This document shows positions 52,457 to 60,990 of a stretch of DNA of 64,000 nt, piece after piece. The translations under genes and the position numbers were made by a program. Numbering within the stretch: the stretch's first letter is position 1; each line of letters begins with the position of its first letter. The notes beneath the pieces were generated by a model. The model did no database searches. It had not been told where the DNA came from and saw only the letters and a list, made by a program, of their open reading frames with translations. Where the stretch lies: assembly GCA_009846685.1 (NCBI GenBank), contig VWVY01000007.1:115499-179498 (forward strand). The letters run 5' to 3'. The stretch comes from Rhizobiales bacterium SYSU XM002. GTDB lineage: Bacteria > Pseudomonadota > Alphaproteobacteria > Rhizobiales > Beijerinckiaceae.

Positions 52457-53329
52457 TCAATAGAACGGGATCGGGAAGTGCTTGAGGTAGAACTTGTTGT
52501 AGCGCCCATCGCGGCTGATGCGCCAGAGCGCATAATCGATCGCCTGCCGCAGTTCGGTATTTCCCTGCCGGATGACGATCCCCGCGCCTTCGCCAAAATA
52601 GCGCGGCTCGGTGAAAGGCCCCCCGAAAAATGAACAGCAATCGAGCGACTCAGAACCGTTGAGCCAGAAGGCAATGGCGATGCCGTCCCCGAAGGCAAGA
52701 TCAGCCTCGCCACGCCGGAGCGCCTCGAGCGCTCGTTCGAAACTCGCGAGGCGGCGCAGCGAAAGCTTGGGAAAAAACGCGTTGAGAAAGGCCTCGTGAC
52801 TGGTGCCGCCGACGACCGCCACCGTCTTTCCAGCAAGATCAGCCAAGGTTGCGGATTCCGGCAGATTGCCCTTGCGACCGACGAACCGAGCGGGCGAGCG
52901 ATGCGTTGGCAGCGACACTTCGTAGTCGCGGCGCAACTCGGGCGTGATCCGATGCGCGGCGATGACGGCATCGGCCTCGTTGGTTTCGAGTGAAGGCAGC
53001 AGGCGACCCCAGGCACGCGGCTGAATGGTGCACTGTGCGCCAAGTTCGGCGCAGATTTCTCGCGCGAGGTCGATGTTGAAGCCCGCAAGCGCACCTTCCC
53101 GACCGACATAGTTGAAGGGCGGGTAGTCCTCCTCCGTCACGAAGCGGATCATAGCGATCTTCCGCCCCGGTGCGCGCTCGATCCGCCGGTCGGGATCGAT
53201 GACATGCGGAACAATCGTCGTTTCCGCGCCCTGCACCGGGTTTGCACCCGGCAGGAAACAAAAGGCCAGCACTGTGGCGAGCACGCCCGCCAGCATCAAT
53301 TTATGGTAGGCTCCGTGGCGGATCGTCAT
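52457..53329 (-). CDS. Transporter substrate-binding protein, SBP family 3
   Basis: Periplasmic solute-binding protein of 290 residues. A signal peptide ends near NPVQGAE (hydrophobic core LAGVLATVLAFCFL). The SBP_bac_3 pattern is clear: EEDYPPFNYVGREGALAGFN, then IDLAREICAELGA, and GDGIAIAFWL in the second lobe. It likely binds an amino acid or similar polar solute, but no ABC permease or ATPase gene is adjacent, so it may be a stand-alone sensor or use a distant transporter. It is divergent from ppdK. An open extension to 53482 overlaps ppdK and is rejected. Confidence 0.86.
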   Translation of the reverse strand: MTIRHGAYHKLMLAGVLATVLAFCFLPGANPVQGAETTIVPHVIDPDRRIERAPGRKIAMIRFVTEEDYPPFNYVGREGALAGFNIDLAREICAELGAQCTIQPRAWGRLLPSLETNEADAVIAAHRITPELRRDYEVSLPTHRSPARFVGRKGNLPESATLADLAGKTVAVVGGTSHEAFLNAFFPKLSLRRLASFERALEALRRGEADLAFGDGIAIAFWLNGSESLDCCSFFGGPFTEPRYFGEGAGIVIRQGNTELRQAIDYALWRISRDGRYNKFYLKHFPIPFY

Positions 53330-53480
53330 GTCGTTCAGCTTCCCTCGGTCTCCCCTGTCTAGCGTGCCCGGAACCCGCCGCAAATCCCCGGATAGAATGC
53401 AGGGAGGTTGCTTTCGTGTCGAATTTGCGACAGGAGAACACAACCTTTTCGCAACTGCGAAGTGACTCGGGGAAACCGTC

Positions 53481-56159
53481 ATGACGAAATGGGTCTATAC
53501 CTTCGGCGATGGGAAGGCCGAAGGCAATTCCGGCCTCAAGAACCTCCTCGGCGGCAAGGGCGCAAACTTGGCCGAGATGTGCAATCTGGGCCTGCCGGTT
53601 CCACCCGGCTTCACGATTTCCACCGAGGTCTGCACCGCGTTCTACGAAGGTGACCGTCATTATCCGGTTGAACTCGCCGGGCAGGTCGATGCCGCCCTCA
53701 AACATGTCGGTGCGCTCGCCGGCTGCGCCTTTGGCGACAAGGTCAATCCGCTCCTCGTTTCGGTCCGTTCCGGCGCCCGCGCCTCGATGCCGGGGATGAT
53801 GGATACGGTGCTCAACCTCGGCCTCAATGACGTGACTGTTACGGCGCTGGCGAAACTCTCCAACAACGAGCGCTTCGCCTACGACAGCTATCGCCGCTTC
53901 ATCACCATGTATTCCAACGTCGTGCTCGACATGGAGCACCACAATTTCGAGGACATTCTCGAAGAATACAAGGATTCCAAGGGGTTTGTTCAGGACACCG
54001 AGCTTCAGTCTGACGACTGGAGGCACATTGTCGAAGCCTACAAGGCCTGCGTCGAGCGGGAGCTGGGCAAGCCCTTCCCGCAGGATCCGCACGAGCAGCT
54101 TTGGGGGGCGATCGGTGCCGTGTTCGGCTCGTGGATGAATGCCCGCGCAATCAAGTACCGCGAATTGCACGCAATCCCCGAAAGCTGGGGAACCGCCGTC
54201 AACGTGCAAGCGATGGTGTTCGGCAACATGGGCGAGACTTCGGCGACCGGTGTCGCCTTCACCCGCAATCCTTCGACCGGCGAGAAGGAACTCTATGGCG
54301 AGTTCCTCATCAATGCACAGGGCGAGGATGTGGTCGCCGGTATCCGCACGCCGCAGGATATCACCGAGAAAGCGCGCATCGCCGCCGGTTCGACGAAACT
54401 GAGCCTCGAAGCGGCGATGCCGGAAGCCTACAAAGAGCTCGTCCGCATCTACGGCCTGCTCGAAAAACACTACCGCGACATGCAGGACCTCGAATTCACG
54501 ATCCAGCAGGGCAAGCTCTGGATGCTCCAGACCCGCAACGGCAAGCGCACGGCCAAGGCCGCGCTCCGGATTGCGGTCGATTTTGCGAGCGAGGGCCTGA
54601 TCTCGCATGACGAGGCGGTGCAACGCATCGACCCGGCCGCACTCGACCAGCTCCTGCATCCGACGATCGACCCCAAGGCGACGCGCGCGGTGCTTTCCAC
54701 CGGCCTGCCGGCCTCTCCGGGCGCGGCGACGGGCGCGATCGTCTTCACCTCCGAAGAAGCGGAAGCCGCTGCGAAAGAGAAGCGCAAGGTCATCCTCGTG
54801 CGCGTCGAGACCTCCCCGGAGGATATCCACGGGATGCACGCCGCCGAAGGCATCCTCACCACGCGCGGTGGCATGACGAGCCACGCCGCCGTTGTTGCAC
54901 GCGGCATGGGCAAGCCCTGTGTGTCCGGTGCGGGCGCGATCCGCATCGACATGGTCAACGGCACGATGAGTGCCGGTGGCAAGGTGCTCAAGCGCGGCGA
55001 TTTCATCACCATCGATGGCTCGAACGGGCAGGTCCTGCTCGGCGAGATCGCGATGCTTCAGCCCGAGCTATCCGGCGAATTCGGCACGCTGATGGCCTGG
55101 GCCGATGCAAGTCGCCGTATGAAGATCCGCACCAACGCAGAGACGCCGCTCGATGCCCGCACCGCCGTCAAGTTCGGCGCGGAAGGCATCGGCCTGTGCC
55201 GCACGGAGCACATGTTCTTCGACGGCGAGCGCATCATCGCCATGCGCGAGATGATCCTCGCGGACGACGAGAAGGGGCGCCGCGCCGCGCTCGCGAAACT
55301 CCTCCCGATGCAGCGTTCGGACTTCATCGAACTGTTCGAGATCATGAAGGGACTGCCGGTCACGATCCGCCTCCTCGATCCGCCGCTCCACGAGTTCCTG
55401 CCGCACGAGCCGAAGGAGATCCAGGAGGTCGCGGAAGCGATGGGCGCCTCGCCCGAGAAACTGCGCCTGCGCGCGCTGGAACTCAAGGAATCGAACCCGA
55501 TGCTCGGCTTCCGCGGTTGCCGCCTCGCGGTCGCCTATCCGGAAATCGCCGAGATGCAGGCGCGCGCGATCTTCGAGGCCGCGATCGAGGCAGGCAAGAA
55601 GACCGGGGCCATCGTCACGCCCGAGATCATGGTGCCGCTGGTGATGACCAAGGCCGAGCTCGATCTCGTCAAGGCGCGCATCGACGCGATGGCGAAGAAG
55701 GTCGGCGAGGAGCACGGCATGACCCTGCCCTATCAGGTTGGCACCATGATCGAGTTGCCGCGCGCGGCGATCCGCGCCGGCGACATCGCGAAAAGCGCCG
55801 AGTTCTTCTCATTCGGCACCAACGACCTCACGCAGACGACGCTCGGCATCTCCCGTGACGATGCCGGCTCGTTCCTCGGCTCCTACAAGGCGCGCGGCAT
55901 CCTCGCCGACGATCCTTTTGCAACGCTCGATCAGGATGGCGTCGGCGAACTCGTCAAGCTGGCAGTCGAGCGCGGGCGCGCGAGCCGGGCAGACATCAAG
56001 CTCGGGATTTGCGGCGAGCATGGCGGTGATCCCGCCTCGATCGCCTTCTGCGAGACTGTTGGGCTCGACTATGTCTCCTGCTCGCCGTTCCGGGTTCCGA
56101 TCGCCCGGCTGGCGGCCGCGCAGGCAGCGCTCGGCAAGGTCACGAAGGCCGAGGGCTGA
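53481..56159 (+). CDS. ppdK: Pyruvate, phosphate dikinase
   Basis: Enzyme of 892 residues interconverting pyruvate, ATP and phosphate with PEP, AMP and pyrophosphate. The N-terminal ATP-grasp part has LGGKGANLAEM and the Arg in VSVRSGARASMPGMMDT. The phosphohistidine near 467 is in GGMTSHAAVVARGMG, and the C-terminal PEP domain has GICGEHGGDP with catalytic Cys near 843. Length and domain order are typical. In alphaproteobacteria it supports gluconeogenesis from TCA intermediates. It is divergent from the solute-binding protein and followed by overlapping hairpins. Confidence 0.97.
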   Translation: MTKWVYTFGDGKAEGNSGLKNLLGGKGANLAEMCNLGLPVPPGFTISTEVCTAFYEGDRHYPVELAGQVDAALKHVGALAGCAFGDKVNPLLVSVRSGARASMPGMMDTVLNLGLNDVTVTALAKLSNNERFAYDSYRRFITMYSNVVLDMEHHNFEDILEEYKDSKGFVQDTELQSDDWRHIVEAYKACVERELGKPFPQDPHEQLWGAIGAVFGSWMNARAIKYRELHAIPESWGTAVNVQAMVFGNMGETSATGVAFTRNPSTGEKELYGEFLINAQGEDVVAGIRTPQDITEKARIAAGSTKLSLEAAMPEAYKELVRIYGLLEKHYRDMQDLEFTIQQGKLWMLQTRNGKRTAKAALRIAVDFASEGLISHDEAVQRIDPAALDQLLHPTIDPKATRAVLSTGLPASPGAATGAIVFTSEEAEAAAKEKRKVILVRVETSPEDIHGMHAAEGILTTRGGMTSHAAVVARGMGKPCVSGAGAIRIDMVNGTMSAGGKVLKRGDFITIDGSNGQVLLGEIAMLQPELSGEFGTLMAWADASRRMKIRTNAETPLDARTAVKFGAEGIGLCRTEHMFFDGERIIAMREMILADDEKGRRAALAKLLPMQRSDFIELFEIMKGLPVTIRLLDPPLHEFLPHEPKEIQEVAEAMGASPEKLRLRALELKESNPMLGFRGCRLAVAYPEIAEMQARAIFEAAIEAGKKTGAIVTPEIMVPLVMTKAELDLVKARIDAMAKKVGEEHGMTLPYQVGTMIELPRAAIRAGDIAKSAEFFSFGTNDLTQTTLGISRDDAGSFLGSYKARGILADDPFATLDQDGVGELVKLAVERGRASRADIKLGICGEHGGDPASIAFCETVGLDYVSCSPFRVPIARLAAAQAALGKVTKAEG

Positions 56160-56166
56160 AAGCTCA

Positions 56167-56208
56167 AAAAGGTAAAATGCACGGGAAAAGATTCATTTAC
56201 CTTTTCCC
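56167..56208 (+). terminator. Two overlapping, mutually exclusive hairpins after ppdK
   Basis: AAAAGGTAAA pairs with TTTACCTTTT (10 bases, loop 19), while GGGAAAAG pairs with CTTTTCCC (8 bases, loop 10); both use the same CTTTT, so only one can form. It starts 8 bases after the ppdK stop. It may be a terminator or anti-terminator; the T-run is weak. Confidence 0.45.
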
Positions 56209-56220
56209 TTAAAGGCATCT

Positions 56221-56306
56221 GAACCCTGTGACGCGAAGATTGATGGCAGGCGCGGGCAAGGGATTGCCCGTGGCCCGAAAGCCACAGGTCTCCGCGATCA
56301 GGGTTC
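56221..56306 (+). promoter_or_regulatory. Candidate structured leader RNA of the sleB-like gene
   Basis: GAACCCTG (56221-56228) pairs perfectly with CAGGGTTC (56299-56306), closing a domain that holds a 7-base stem with a GGGA tetraloop (CGGGCAA/TTGCCCG, 56253-56270) and TGGC/GCCA just after it. The 3' strand contains AGGG, the likely ribosome site, 6 bases before the ATG. CCTGTG (56225-56230) can instead pair with CACAGG (56283-56288), which would free the ribosome site. No known riboswitch class is recognised. Confidence 0.42.
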
Positions 56307-56309
56307 AGG

Positions 56310-57506
56310 ATGTCCGGAACGCAGCGCACCATTTCCCGCAACGCCCAGGCCCATCTCCGGCAGGCGCGTCGGCGTGCCCGCAAAATGCCGTTCCTGCTGC
56401 GTGCGGCAGTCGAAACACTCGCCCCCTGGAGCATCGGCGTCGCGGTGCTCGTTTCCTTCACGGCTTCGGCCGGTGAGAACTTCCGACGGATCGACCGGGA
56501 ATTCCGGCGTTCGACGATGATCGAGACGCAGCGGTTGACACTGGTGCCGCCACGGCTCTCGGTCCTTTCGTTTCAAGATCAGGTTGAGACCGCGGTCGCG
56601 CTCGCCCGTGACCCCAGCGCTGCAGGGCGCGTGCTTCCGCATATCCGCAAAGTCGATTTCTCGCGGGAAATGTCGCGCCCCGACGAGATCGGCCCGCTGG
56701 TCTTCGCCTACGACAATGTCCTGCTGCCATCGAGTCCGCTCGAACCGGCGGTGACGTTGACCCGCGCCAGCCAGGCGCTGCTCGCGCGCCTCAACCGGTT
56801 CGAGGGCAAGACACTGGCGCCGGGCATGCAGTCCGGACGCTCGGCGGAAGCACCGGCGCAGGGGCGTTCCCCCCAACGCCTTTCCATGCTTCGTCCCGAT
56901 GGCGCGACCCCCATCGTCTCGACCGCCGCGCGGCTCTCCTCGGTCACGCCGGCGCCGGTCGAGCCGGAGATCATCGCAGCCGGTGCGCCCCGGATCCCGG
57001 CTTTCGCCCGTATCCATGGTGATCCGGAAGGCCGGCCCGTCGAAACCGCGAAACTGCGCGTATCTCCGGGCTATCTCGATCTGGTTACGCCCGAGACCTT
57101 GAAGCGGGAAACGCAGTGTCTCGCCGAGGCGGTCTATTTTGAAAGCCGGTCAGAACCGGAGGCGGGTCAGGCTGCGGTCGCACAGGTGGTGATGAACCGA
57201 GTGCGCTCCGGCCTCTATCCCACGACGATCTGCGGCGTCGTCTATCAGAACCGCCATCGCTACAAGGCTTGCCAGTTCTCGTTCGCCTGTGAGGGACGGA
57301 GCCTCACCATCGCCGAGCCCGGCCCCTGGGAAACCGCCAAACGGGTCGCACGCGCGGTGCTGGAAGGCCAGAGTTACAACCGTGACCTCGGCAACTCCAC
57401 GCACTATCACGCGAATTATGTCGCGCCTTATTGGTCCCGCAAGCTCAAGAAAACCGACAAGATTGGCCGCCACATCTTCTATCGTCTCCGGCCTGGTCAG
57501 ACCTGA
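56310..57506 (+). CDS. Cell wall hydrolase, SleB-like
   Basis: Protein of 398 residues with a basic N-terminus, one membrane helix or signal (LAPWSIGVAVLVSFTASAG, about 40-60), a long low-complexity linker, and a C-terminal SleB (Hydrolase_2) domain at about 270-390. The domain shows CLAEAVYFESRSEPEAGQ with the catalytic-type Glu, VVMNRVRSGLYP, CQFSFACEG and THYHANYV. It likely cleaves peptidoglycan as a lytic transglycosylase-like enzyme. The ATG at 56310 directly follows a possible regulatory hairpin; ATG 56385 lacks a ribosome site. Confidence 0.9.
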   Translation: MSGTQRTISRNAQAHLRQARRRARKMPFLLRAAVETLAPWSIGVAVLVSFTASAGENFRRIDREFRRSTMIETQRLTLVPPRLSVLSFQDQVETAVALARDPSAAGRVLPHIRKVDFSREMSRPDEIGPLVFAYDNVLLPSSPLEPAVTLTRASQALLARLNRFEGKTLAPGMQSGRSAEAPAQGRSPQRLSMLRPDGATPIVSTAARLSSVTPAPVEPEIIAAGAPRIPAFARIHGDPEGRPVETAKLRVSPGYLDLVTPETLKRETQCLAEAVYFESRSEPEAGQAAVAQVVMNRVRSGLYPTTICGVVYQNRHRYKACQFSFACEGRSLTIAEPGPWETAKRVARAVLEGQSYNRDLGNSTHYHANYVAPYWSRKLKKTDKIGRHIFYRLRPGQT

Positions 57507-57528
57507 AATGGTTGACAATTTTAATATC

Positions 57529-57551
57529 GATTAATTTTCCTGATTAATTTT
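57529..57551. repeat. Direct repeat GATTAATTTT in AT-rich spacer
   Basis: Two exact 10-base copies, 13 bases apart, lie between sleB and the secreted repeat protein gene. TTGACA at 57512 just upstream could be a -35 box, but no good -10 at the usual spacing is evident. The repeat could be a regulator site. Confidence 0.4.
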
Positions 57552-57670
57552 ACCATAAAACGTGTCGGAATTTACCTTCCTAAGTGAAACGAGCGCCAAC
57601 ATCTTTTGTTTTTCTTGCATTATTCGTTTTTTGAAACAACGCTTCTTGCGCTTTTTAAGATGAGGTCAAC

Positions 57671-58237
57671 ATGCGCAAGGTTCTTTTTGCATCCGCTCTG
57701 GCTTTGGCGGCGAGCAGCACGACCGCGATGGCCGGCGGGCGTTGCGTCGGCAATTGCTACCAGCGTATCGACACTCCGCCGACCTACGGCGTCGTCGCCG
57801 AGACCGTTCAGGTCCGTCCGGCCCAGACCTACGCCCGTCACGTTCCTGCCGTCTACGGCGAGGTGAGCGAGACAGTGGTTGTCCGTCCGGCACAACGTGT
57901 CCAGCGCGTCATTCCGGCGCAGTATTCGACAGTTGCGGAGACCGTGATGGTCTCTCCTGCCCGCAAGGTTTGGCAGGTGACGCGCGACGGTTGGGGACGC
58001 GAAATCGGCTGTTGGGTCACAGTGCCAGCACAATACGCAACCCAGCATCGTCACGTCATGGTCAGCGCCGAGCGCGTCACCTACGATGAGATTCCGGCCG
58101 AGTATGGAACACGCTCGCGCACCGTTCTGGTCAAGCCAGGCTATGTCACGCATGACACTGTCCCGGCCGAATACGCGACACGCCATCGCCATGTGATGAC
58201 CTCACCGGGCTATTCGGGTTGGGCGCCGATCCGGTAG
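57671..58237 (+). CDS. Secreted tandem-repeat protein, function unknown
   Basis: Exported protein of 188 residues with a clean signal peptide (KVLFASALALAASSTTAMA). The mature part has about six repeats of roughly 23 residues, each starting P-x-x-Y and containing a V-x-V-x-P core: PAVYGEVSETVVVRPA, PAQYSTVAETVMVSPA, PAEYGTRSRTVLVKPG. The third unit carries an insertion with RDGWGREIGCW. Cysteines lie in GRCVGNCY and GCWVT. Beta-hairpin repeats are likely. GAGGTC precedes the ATG, and a strong terminator follows, so it is a single-gene unit. I recognise no named family; envelope binding is only a guess. Confidence 0.85.
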   Translation: MRKVLFASALALAASSTTAMAGGRCVGNCYQRIDTPPTYGVVAETVQVRPAQTYARHVPAVYGEVSETVVVRPAQRVQRVIPAQYSTVAETVMVSPARKVWQVTRDGWGREIGCWVTVPAQYATQHRHVMVSAERVTYDEIPAEYGTRSRTVLVKPGYVTHDTVPAEYATRHRHVMTSPGYSGWAPIR

Positions 58238-58285
58238 GATTTCTACCCCGGTTGCAGTGAAAGCAAGGCCCGATATTGCCCCTCA

Positions 58286-58326
58286 AGCGTGGACCCGGCG
58301 ACCTTCGCCCGGACCACGCTTTTTTT
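58286..58326 (+). terminator. Rho-independent terminator of the repeat-protein gene
   Basis: AGCGTGG and CCACGCT form the outer stem, an inner CCGG/CCGG-like stem extends it, and TTTTTTT follows. It begins 48 bases after the stop codon. Confidence 0.85.
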
Positions 58327-58356
58327 AGTGAAGACACTACTCATTTTGTACAATGA

Positions 58357-58518
58357 CGACGCCGCCCCGCTAAAAACCGGGGGATTGCCGATCCCCTTTA
58401 CCATTACGTGCGGCACGGACGCTTGGAAGATCGTGCGGTCCGCTTCGAAGTGACCGCCGATCAGAATGTCCTGACCCCGCCGAACGGCTTAGTCGCCGAT
58501 AGCGATATCAAGACCTAG
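58357..58518 (+). pseudogene. Possible remnant of a coding sequence
   Basis: A 53-codon open frame without a start codon, with coding-like codon use, running 30 bases into the nadC 3' end. It includes DPLYHYVRHGRLEDRA, which resembles the DPLxHYxxxGxxEGR pattern seen in some repeat-containing glycosyltransferases and RTX-type proteins. It may be the tail of a deleted gene; chance is possible. Confidence 0.22.
58372..58396 (-). terminator. Candidate terminator of the NAD operon
   Basis: GGGGAT and ATCCCC form a 6-base stem with a 5-base loop; on the minus strand CGGTTTTTAG follows. It lies about 93 bases past the nadC stop. Confidence 0.5.
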
Positions 58519-59352
58519 GTCCAGCACCGGCGCGGAATGCGTCAGTGCGCCGACCGAGATAAGATCGACGCCCGTTCCCGCGATCGCGAAGACCGTATCG
58601 AGATTGACCCCGCCCGAGGCTTCGGTGAGAAGTGTCGGGCGCTTCGCCTTCACCCGCTTAACAGCTTCCCGGAGCTGCTCCGGCACCATGTTGTCGAGCA
58701 GGACGACATCTGCGCCCTCGTCGATTACCTCGTCGAGCTGTTGAAGCGTATCAACCTCGATCTCGATCTTCACGAGGTGGCCGGCATGCTTCTTCGCTGC
58801 CTGAAGTGCCTGCCGGATGCCGCCGGCGACCGCGACGTGATTGTCCTTGATCAGTACGGCATCATAGAGCCCGAAGCGGTGGTTGCGCCCGCCGCCGCAC
58901 AGTACGGCGTGCTTCTCGAAGGCGCGCAGGCCCGGCGTCGTCTTGCGGGTGCAGACGATCGAGGCGTTGGTGCCGGCTGTCCGGGCGACGAAGGAGGCGG
59001 TGAGCGTCGCGACTCCCGACATGCGCCCAGTGAAATTGAGCGCCGTGCGCTCGCCCGCGAGGATTGCACGGGCGTTGCCCTCGACGACCATCACGGTGTC
59101 GCCCGGCGCAACACGCGCGCCATCACCGTGATGCAGCGTGACAGCAAGCTTCGGATCAACCTGCCGGAAGGCCTCGACCGCGAGATCAAGCCCGGCCATC
59201 ACCCCCGGCTTGCGCGACACAATCGCAAGGCGCGCTTCCATGCGCGCGGGAATGCAGGCCTGCGAAGTGACATCGCCGGCAAGACCAAGATCCTCGGCCA
59301 GCGCACGGGAAACGGCTTCGGTGACGAGATGGGTGGGCAGCGACGCGATCAT
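58489..59352 (-). CDS. nadC: Nicotinate-nucleotide pyrophosphorylase (quinolinate phosphoribosyltransferase)
   Basis: Enzyme of 287 residues that converts quinolinate and PRPP to nicotinate mononucleotide, releasing CO2. Visible motifs are LAEDLGLAGDVTS, ERTALNFTGRMSGVAT, TRKTTPGLRAFEKHAV, GGGRNHRFGL and LIKDNHVA, with the barrel C-terminus EASGGVNLDTV. The start at 59352 overlaps the nadB stop as ATGA and matches the usual N-terminus. It is the last gene of the nadA-nadB-nadC operon. Confidence 0.97.
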   Translation of the reverse strand: MIASLPTHLVTEAVSRALAEDLGLAGDVTSQACIPARMEARLAIVSRKPGVMAGLDLAVEAFRQVDPKLAVTLHHGDGARVAPGDTVMVVEGNARAILAGERTALNFTGRMSGVATLTASFVARTAGTNASIVCTRKTTPGLRAFEKHAVLCGGGRNHRFGLYDAVLIKDNHVAVAGGIRQALQAAKKHAGHLVKIEIEVDTLQQLDEVIDEGADVVLLDNMVPEQLREAVKRVKAKRPTLLTEASGGVNLDTVFAIAGTGVDLISVGALTHSAPVLDLGLDIAIGD

Positions 59353-60923
59353 GGTTTCAATTCCCCGTGCGGGATGGGGCCAAGGCCGAAGGGGGCGGAG
59401 GTGCCAAGCCGCATCATTGATGTGAAAGACCAATACGCCTCTTTCCAGGTCGAGGGAAAATCCACTCGTGCTTGCGCACCGCGGCTTTCCCCACGATGCT
59501 TCGAATCTCCGGCTATTTCTAAAGCAATCCGAGCCATATCTTTGACGCGGCGTGTTGCACCGTTTATCTCCAAGTGCCCTACGGCCTTGATCACAGCCTC
59601 CAAGTCACCTGAACTTCGAAGTACGCCGACTTGATTCTGCATGACCTTGCGGATCTTTCCGACTTCTACAACTTCGCCTCGATTTACGCCCAGCAGCGGC
59701 TCAGCCGTTCCCTCTTCCACCGCCTCGGGAAACCCGAACCCGTCGCCCCGCCCGATCTCCGCCGCAGCCCGCGCGCCAAACACAACCGCCTCCAGCAGCG
59801 AGTTCGACGCGAGGCGGTTCGCGCCGTGAACGCCGGTGCAGGCGACTTCACCCACAGCAAACAGGCCCTCTGGCGCGGAAACGCCGAGCGCGCGGCCGTT
59901 CTCGTCGGTCCAGATGCCGCCCATGTGGTAATGCGCCGCCGGGGCGACCGGGATGAGATCGGTTACGGGGTCGATGCCCGCCGATTTGCAGGTGGCATAG
60001 ACGGTCGGGAACAGGTCCGGGAAATGCTGGCCGATACTCGCGCGACAATCGAGAAACGCGCCGCGCCCGGCCTTGATCGCCGAGAAGACGCCGCGCGCGA
60101 CGACATCGCGCGGCGCGAGTTCCGCATCCTTGTGGATTTCCGGCATGAACCGTCGGCCATCGCGATCGACAAGAATCGCGCCTTCACCGCGCAGCGCCTC
60201 GGTCGCCAGCGGCGCGGGGTCGCGACCGATGTCGATCGCGGTGGGGTGGAACTGCACGAATTCCATGTTCGCGAGCGTCGCGCCGACTTGATAACCCATC
60301 GCAAGGCCGGAACCCCAGGCCTCCTTCGGGTTGGTGGTGACGGCATAAAGCTGGCCCGCGCCGCCCGTCGCCAGCACGACATGATCGGCCGAAAACACCA
60401 CCACGCGCCCGTTCAAGTTGGCGCGCGCACCGGCGATACGGCCATTATCATCTTGGAGAAGATCGAAGGCTTCCGCGCCCTCGATCACACGGATCGACGG
60501 TGTTTTCCGCGCGGCGGCGACCAGTGCCTCCATGATCGCCTTGCCGGCCATGTCGCCCTTGACCCGCACGATGCGATGCGCGGAATGCGCGGCCTCGCGG
60601 CTCTGGACGAGCTTGCCTTGCAAGTCCCGATCAAACGGCACGCCGTATTCGAGAAGGTCGATGATCCGGTCCGAGGCCTCGGCGGCCATGAGCCGCACCA
60701 TTGCGGCGTCGCAAAGCCCGGCACCGGCCACCAGCGTATCGGCGACGTGGCTCTCGATGCTGTCGCCTTCGCCGATCGCGGCGGCGATACCGCCCTGCGC
60801 CCATGCCGAGGAGGCGCCTTGCCCCAGCGACACCGGCGTCAGCACCGTGCAGGGCAACGGCGCAAGCTTGAGCGCCGTGAACAGGCCCGCGAGACCACCG
60901 CCGATGATGAGAATGGAGGGCAT
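59349..60923 (-). CDS. nadB: L-aspartate oxidase
   Basis: FAD enzyme of 524 residues that oxidises aspartate to iminoaspartate for quinolinate synthesis. The FAD motif IIGGGLAGL is at residues 5-13, followed by SSAWAQGGIAAA; active-site-type regions include SREAAHSAHRIVR, EFVQFHPTA and HYHMGGIWTD, and SNSLLEAVVFGARAA. The start at 60923 puts MPSILIIGGG at the N-terminus; the open frame to 60989 is unrelated. It is about 67 bases downstream of nadA and coupled to nadC. Confidence 0.96.
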   Translation of the reverse strand: MPSILIIGGGLAGLFTALKLAPLPCTVLTPVSLGQGASSAWAQGGIAAAIGEGDSIESHVADTLVAGAGLCDAAMVRLMAAEASDRIIDLLEYGVPFDRDLQGKLVQSREAAHSAHRIVRVKGDMAGKAIMEALVAAARKTPSIRVIEGAEAFDLLQDDNGRIAGARANLNGRVVVFSADHVVLATGGAGQLYAVTTNPKEAWGSGLAMGYQVGATLANMEFVQFHPTAIDIGRDPAPLATEALRGEGAILVDRDGRRFMPEIHKDAELAPRDVVARGVFSAIKAGRGAFLDCRASIGQHFPDLFPTVYATCKSAGIDPVTDLIPVAPAAHYHMGGIWTDENGRALGVSAPEGLFAVGEVACTGVHGANRLASNSLLEAVVFGARAAAEIGRGDGFGFPEAVEEGTAEPLLGVNRGEVVEVGKIRKVMQNQVGVLRSSGDLEAVIKAVGHLEINGATRRVKDMARIALEIAGDSKHRGESRGAQARVDFPSTWKEAYWSFTSMMRLGTSAPFGLGPIPHGELKP

Positions 60924-60990
60924 GGAGCCGCTTTCTTGCCGCGCTGCCTTGCAGGCGCGAGCCGGGACCCCGGCTCCGCCGTTCAGCATT

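Noticed and set aside
53301..54884. 527-codon open frame antisense to ppdK
   Set aside because: Covers the highly conserved ppdK ATP-grasp region and has no recognisable protein features.
57531..57547. TTAA repeats as a CtrA site
   Set aside because: The spacing between TTAA copies is 9 bases, not 7.
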